Assembly: GCA_002451755.1 (NCBI GenBank)
Contig: DKDF01000115.1
Span: forward strand, 10,921 to 17,426
DNA: 6,506 nt
Direction: 5' to 3'
DNA from: Ruminococcaceae bacterium UBA6855
GTDB lineage: Bacteria; Bacillota; Clostridia; Oscillospirales; Acutalibacteraceae
Under the pieces are notes generated by a model, which was not told where the DNA came from, did no database searches, and saw nothing but the letters and a program-made list of their open reading frames with translations. The stretch's first letter is position 1. The number at the start of each line of letters is the position of its first letter. This document shows, piece by piece, positions 4,845-6,506 of this stretch. The translations under genes and the position numbers were made by a program.

Positions 4845-5660
4845 TTACAGATTAAGAAAATCTTTTCTGTATTTGACTCCGAAAAACTCGGCGAGTTCCT
4901 GCATCTCGCTATCCTTTATCGTGTTTATCCTCGGCATGTGCGCGGTGAGCATATATATCTGCGCCGCCTTTTCGACTGTCTCAATAAGACCGAAAGTCTC
5001 GTCCATAGTCTTGCCTGCGCCGTAGATTCCGTGCATTCCCCAGATAACGAGGCGGAATTCCTTCATCTTTTCCGCAGTCGCTTCGCCGATGCTGTTCGTG
5101 CCGCAGAGCATCCACGGCAGAACGCCGACCCCGTCCGGGAAAACGACGATGCACTCGGTACACATCTCCCAAAGGGTGTGGGTTATCTTCTTCTCGTCAA
5201 GCTCGTGTATATAGTTCATTGCGAGCGTGTTCGTCGGGTGGCAGTGCATGACGATTCTGTTCTCCGGGTCAACGCTGAGTCTCGCCATGTGGCTCATCAG
5301 GTGAGCGGGCAGCTCGCTTGTGAATCTGCCGCCGTCGGAGTAGCCCCAGAGCAGCTCGGCAGTCGTGCCGTCCTCGGCGATTCTTATGATGCCGAGATTG
5401 TTCTCGGGGTCGAACTGAACATTCTTGAAGTATTTGCCCGTTCCGGTGACGATGAATATCTTGCCGATAAGCGGCTTTGCGTCAAAGCCGGTCGGGATAG
5501 TTCTGATAACTTTGGTGAGGTCGAGATATTCGCCGACTTCCTTTTCGTCGAGCATATAGCTTATGTTGCCGCCGTTTCTCTCGTCCCAGCCGAGACGGTA
5601 CATATTTGCGGTGGTCTGCATCATTTCCTGCACAAAGGGCGCAATCAGGATGTCTTTCAT
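4845..5660 (-). CDS. rhaD: Rhamnulose-1-phosphate aldolase
   Basis: RhaD is a zinc-dependent class II aldolase that cleaves L-rhamnulose 1-phosphate into dihydroxyacetone phosphate and L-lactaldehyde. The protein is 271 aa, close to the 274 aa of Escherichia coli RhaD. Visible features are RNGGNIS at 28-34 (phosphate-binding region), VTGTGKYF at 71-78, SELPAH at 115-120 with catalytic Glu116, and the zinc ligands His139 and His141 (MHCHPTNT) plus His210 (WGMHGIYG). I start it at the ATG at 5660 because GGAGG (5668-5672) sits 7 nt upstream and the N-terminus matches the family. The frame stays open to 5900, but that extension is inside rhaA. Its ATG overlaps the rhaA TGA as ATGA, implying translational coupling. 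L-fuculose-1-phosphate aldolase is the related alternative, but length and the rhaA neighbour favour rhamnose. Confidence 0.96.
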   Translation of the reverse strand: MKDILIAPFVQEMMQTTANMYRLGWDERNGGNISYMLDEKEVGEYLDLTKVIRTIPTGFDAKPLIGKIFIVTGTGKYFKNVQFDPENNLGIIRIAEDGTTAELLWGYSDGGRFTSELPAHLMSHMARLSVDPENRIVMHCHPTNTLAMNYIHELDEKKITHTLWEMCTECIVVFPDGVGVLPWMLCGTNSIGEATAEKMKEFRLVIWGMHGIYGAGKTMDETFGLIETVEKAAQIYMLTAHMPRINTIKDSEMQELAEFFGVKYRKDFLNL

Positions 5661-6506
5661 TTTCTTGCCTCCAGTGTATTCTTTTCGTAGTCGAGTATGG
5701 GTGATATATAGTCGGCTGGGATATTTTCGCGCCTGAGATATTCGTCCCAGATGTCGCCGAACGGCGCCGTTTTCATGTCCTCCTGCAGCACCATGAGCTC
5801 CGTGAAACGGCTTTCGTCCTGAAGCTTTTTCATCCTCTCGTTCGGCTCGAGCAGTGCGAGAAGCAGAGCCTTGTGAACGCTCCTGATTCCCGTGACCCAT
5901 GCGGATATCCTGTTTATCGAAGCGTCAAAATAGTCGGTCGCTATAAACACTCTGCCGAGCGCGTCGTTTCGGACTATCTCTTTGGCTATCTCTTTCGTCT
6001 CGTCGTCGAGAATAACGACATGGTCGCTGTCCCATCTGACTCCGCGCGTGATGTGCAGCGCGATGCGGTCGTTGAACAGGAGCATCGAGGATATCTTGTC
6101 CGACACAACTTCTGTCGGGTGATAGTGACCGTTGTCCATCAGGGGAGTGATGCCCTTTGAGGCGACGTAGTTCATGCAGAACTCGGCGGAGCCGACTGTG
6201 TATGACTCGAGTCCGATTCCGAAAACCTTTGATTCAAGGCAGACGAAAACTTTCGACTTGTCATAGGGTACCGAGAGTATCTCGTCGAGCGAATCTTTGA
6301 ATCTCTTGCGCGGGCCGAGCCTGTCGGCGGGGATATTCTTATATCCGTCGGGGATCCAGATGTTCATCAGGCATGGTACGCCCGTCTCGTTTGCGAAATA
6401 TTCTGATATTTCAATACATCTCTTGCCGTGCTCTATCCAGAAGCGGCGCACCTCTTCGTCGGGCGACGAGAGGGTGAGATTGTCCTTCACCATCGGGTGC
6501 GAGAAG
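5657..6506 (-). CDS. rhaA: L-rhamnose isomerase, C-terminal two thirds (5' end outside the window)
   Basis: RhaA converts L-rhamnose to L-rhamnulose, the first step of the pathway whose last step is encoded by the next gene. The visible 282 residues run from the right edge to the TGA at 5657. The frame stays open through 6506, so the internal Met at 6493 is not the start; FSHP precedes it. About 135-140 N-terminal residues of the roughly 420-aa family are missing. Counting from the first complete visible codon, the metal ligands are Glu91 (LESKVFGIG), Asp124 and His127 (MDNGHYHPTE), His151 (LHITRG), Asp159 and Asp161 (RWDSDHVV) and Asp191 (TDYFDASINR). Their spacing equals that of Glu234, Asp267, His270, His294, Asp302, Asp304 and Asp334 of the Escherichia coli enzyme. 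It shares an ATGA overlap with rhaD. The rhamnulokinase gene and any regulator lie beyond the right edge or elsewhere. Confidence 0.96.
   Translation of the reverse strand, partial: FSHPMVKDNLTLSSPDEEVRRFWIEHGKRCIEISEYFANETGVPCLMNIWIPDGYKNIPADRLGPRKRFKDSLDEILSVPYDKSKVFVCLESKVFGIGLESYTVGSAEFCMNYVASKGITPLMDNGHYHPTEVVSDKISSMLLFNDRIALHITRGVRWDSDHVVILDDETKEIAKEIVRNDALGRVFIATDYFDASINRISAWVTGIRSVHKALLLALLEPNERMKKLQDESRFTELMVLQEDMKTAPFGDIWDEYLRRENIPADYISPILDYEKNTLEARK
5668..5672 (-). promoter_or_regulatory. Ribosome binding site that fixes the rhaD start
   Basis: GGAGG on the minus strand lies 7 nt before the ATG at 5660, inside the last codons of rhaA. It excludes the longer open frame reaching 5900, which would make an implausible 80-residue extension. 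Confidence 0.85.

Noticed and set aside
4938..5690. Plus-strand open frame (250 codons) opposite rhaD
   Set aside because: It is antisense to a gene with all zinc and catalytic residues. The predicted protein is low-complexity in character and has no ribosome binding site.
5661..5900. N-terminal extension of rhaD
   Set aside because: It lies within rhaA coding sequence; the ATG at 5660 has a GGAGG at 7 nt and yields the family length.
1..6506. CRISPR array, insertion sequence, tRNA, prophage or toxin-antitoxin genes
   Set aside because: I found no regularly spaced repeats, transposase motifs, tRNA cloverleaf or phage/toxin families on either strand by eye.

Overview
This window looks like ordinary chromosome of a Gram-positive anaerobe, most likely an uncultured gut-type Clostridia (Bacillota). 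The reasons are strong AGGAGG-type ribosome binding sites, a perfect sigma-A-type promoter, AT-rich gaps between moderately GC-rich genes, a lipoprotein PstS, and a compact NifS/NifU/Rrf2 Fe-S module without hscA, hscB or fdx. The taxon is inferred from style and gene content only. I see no rRNA, tRNA, CRISPR array, insertion sequence, phage gene or obvious transferred island.

Layout. Positions 1-1163 (minus strand) hold the start of a high-affinity phosphate uptake operon: pstS (lipoprotein phosphate binder), a terminator-like hairpin, then the first 96 codons of pstC, which runs off the left edge. A 313-bp AT-rich divergent region (1164-1476) separates pstS from a plus-strand alpha/beta hydrolase of the monoglyceride lipase/lysophospholipase type (1477-2430). 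That gene has its own promoter and terminator. The divergent region holds 11-bp-period direct repeats resembling Gram-positive PhoP boxes facing both genes, plus two 19-bp dyads.

Positions 2488-4660 (plus strand) form a three-gene iron-sulfur cluster assembly operon: nifS/iscS-type cysteine desulfurase, nifU/iscU-type scaffold and an Rrf2/IscR-family regulator. It starts at a consensus promoter (TTGACA, 17 bp, TATAAT). A 27-bp imperfect palindrome lies over the -35 box and spacer. The simplest model is negative autoregulation: the desulfurase supplies sulfur, the scaffold builds the cluster, and the Rrf2 protein senses cluster supply and represses at the palindrome.

Positions 4661-4844 are a convergent gap with two hairpins. 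Positions 4845-6506 (minus strand) hold the end of an L-rhamnose catabolic operon: rhaA (L-rhamnose isomerase, 5' end outside the window), overlapping by 4 bp with rhaD (rhamnulose-1-phosphate aldolase). The kinase RhaB is not in view.

All the genes belong to known families, and I found no credible undescribed multi-gene system. The most worthwhile leads are regulatory: the palindrome on the Fe-S operon promoter, the possible shared Pho control of the hydrolase and pstS, and unusual cysteine patterns in the scaffold and the Rrf2 regulator.
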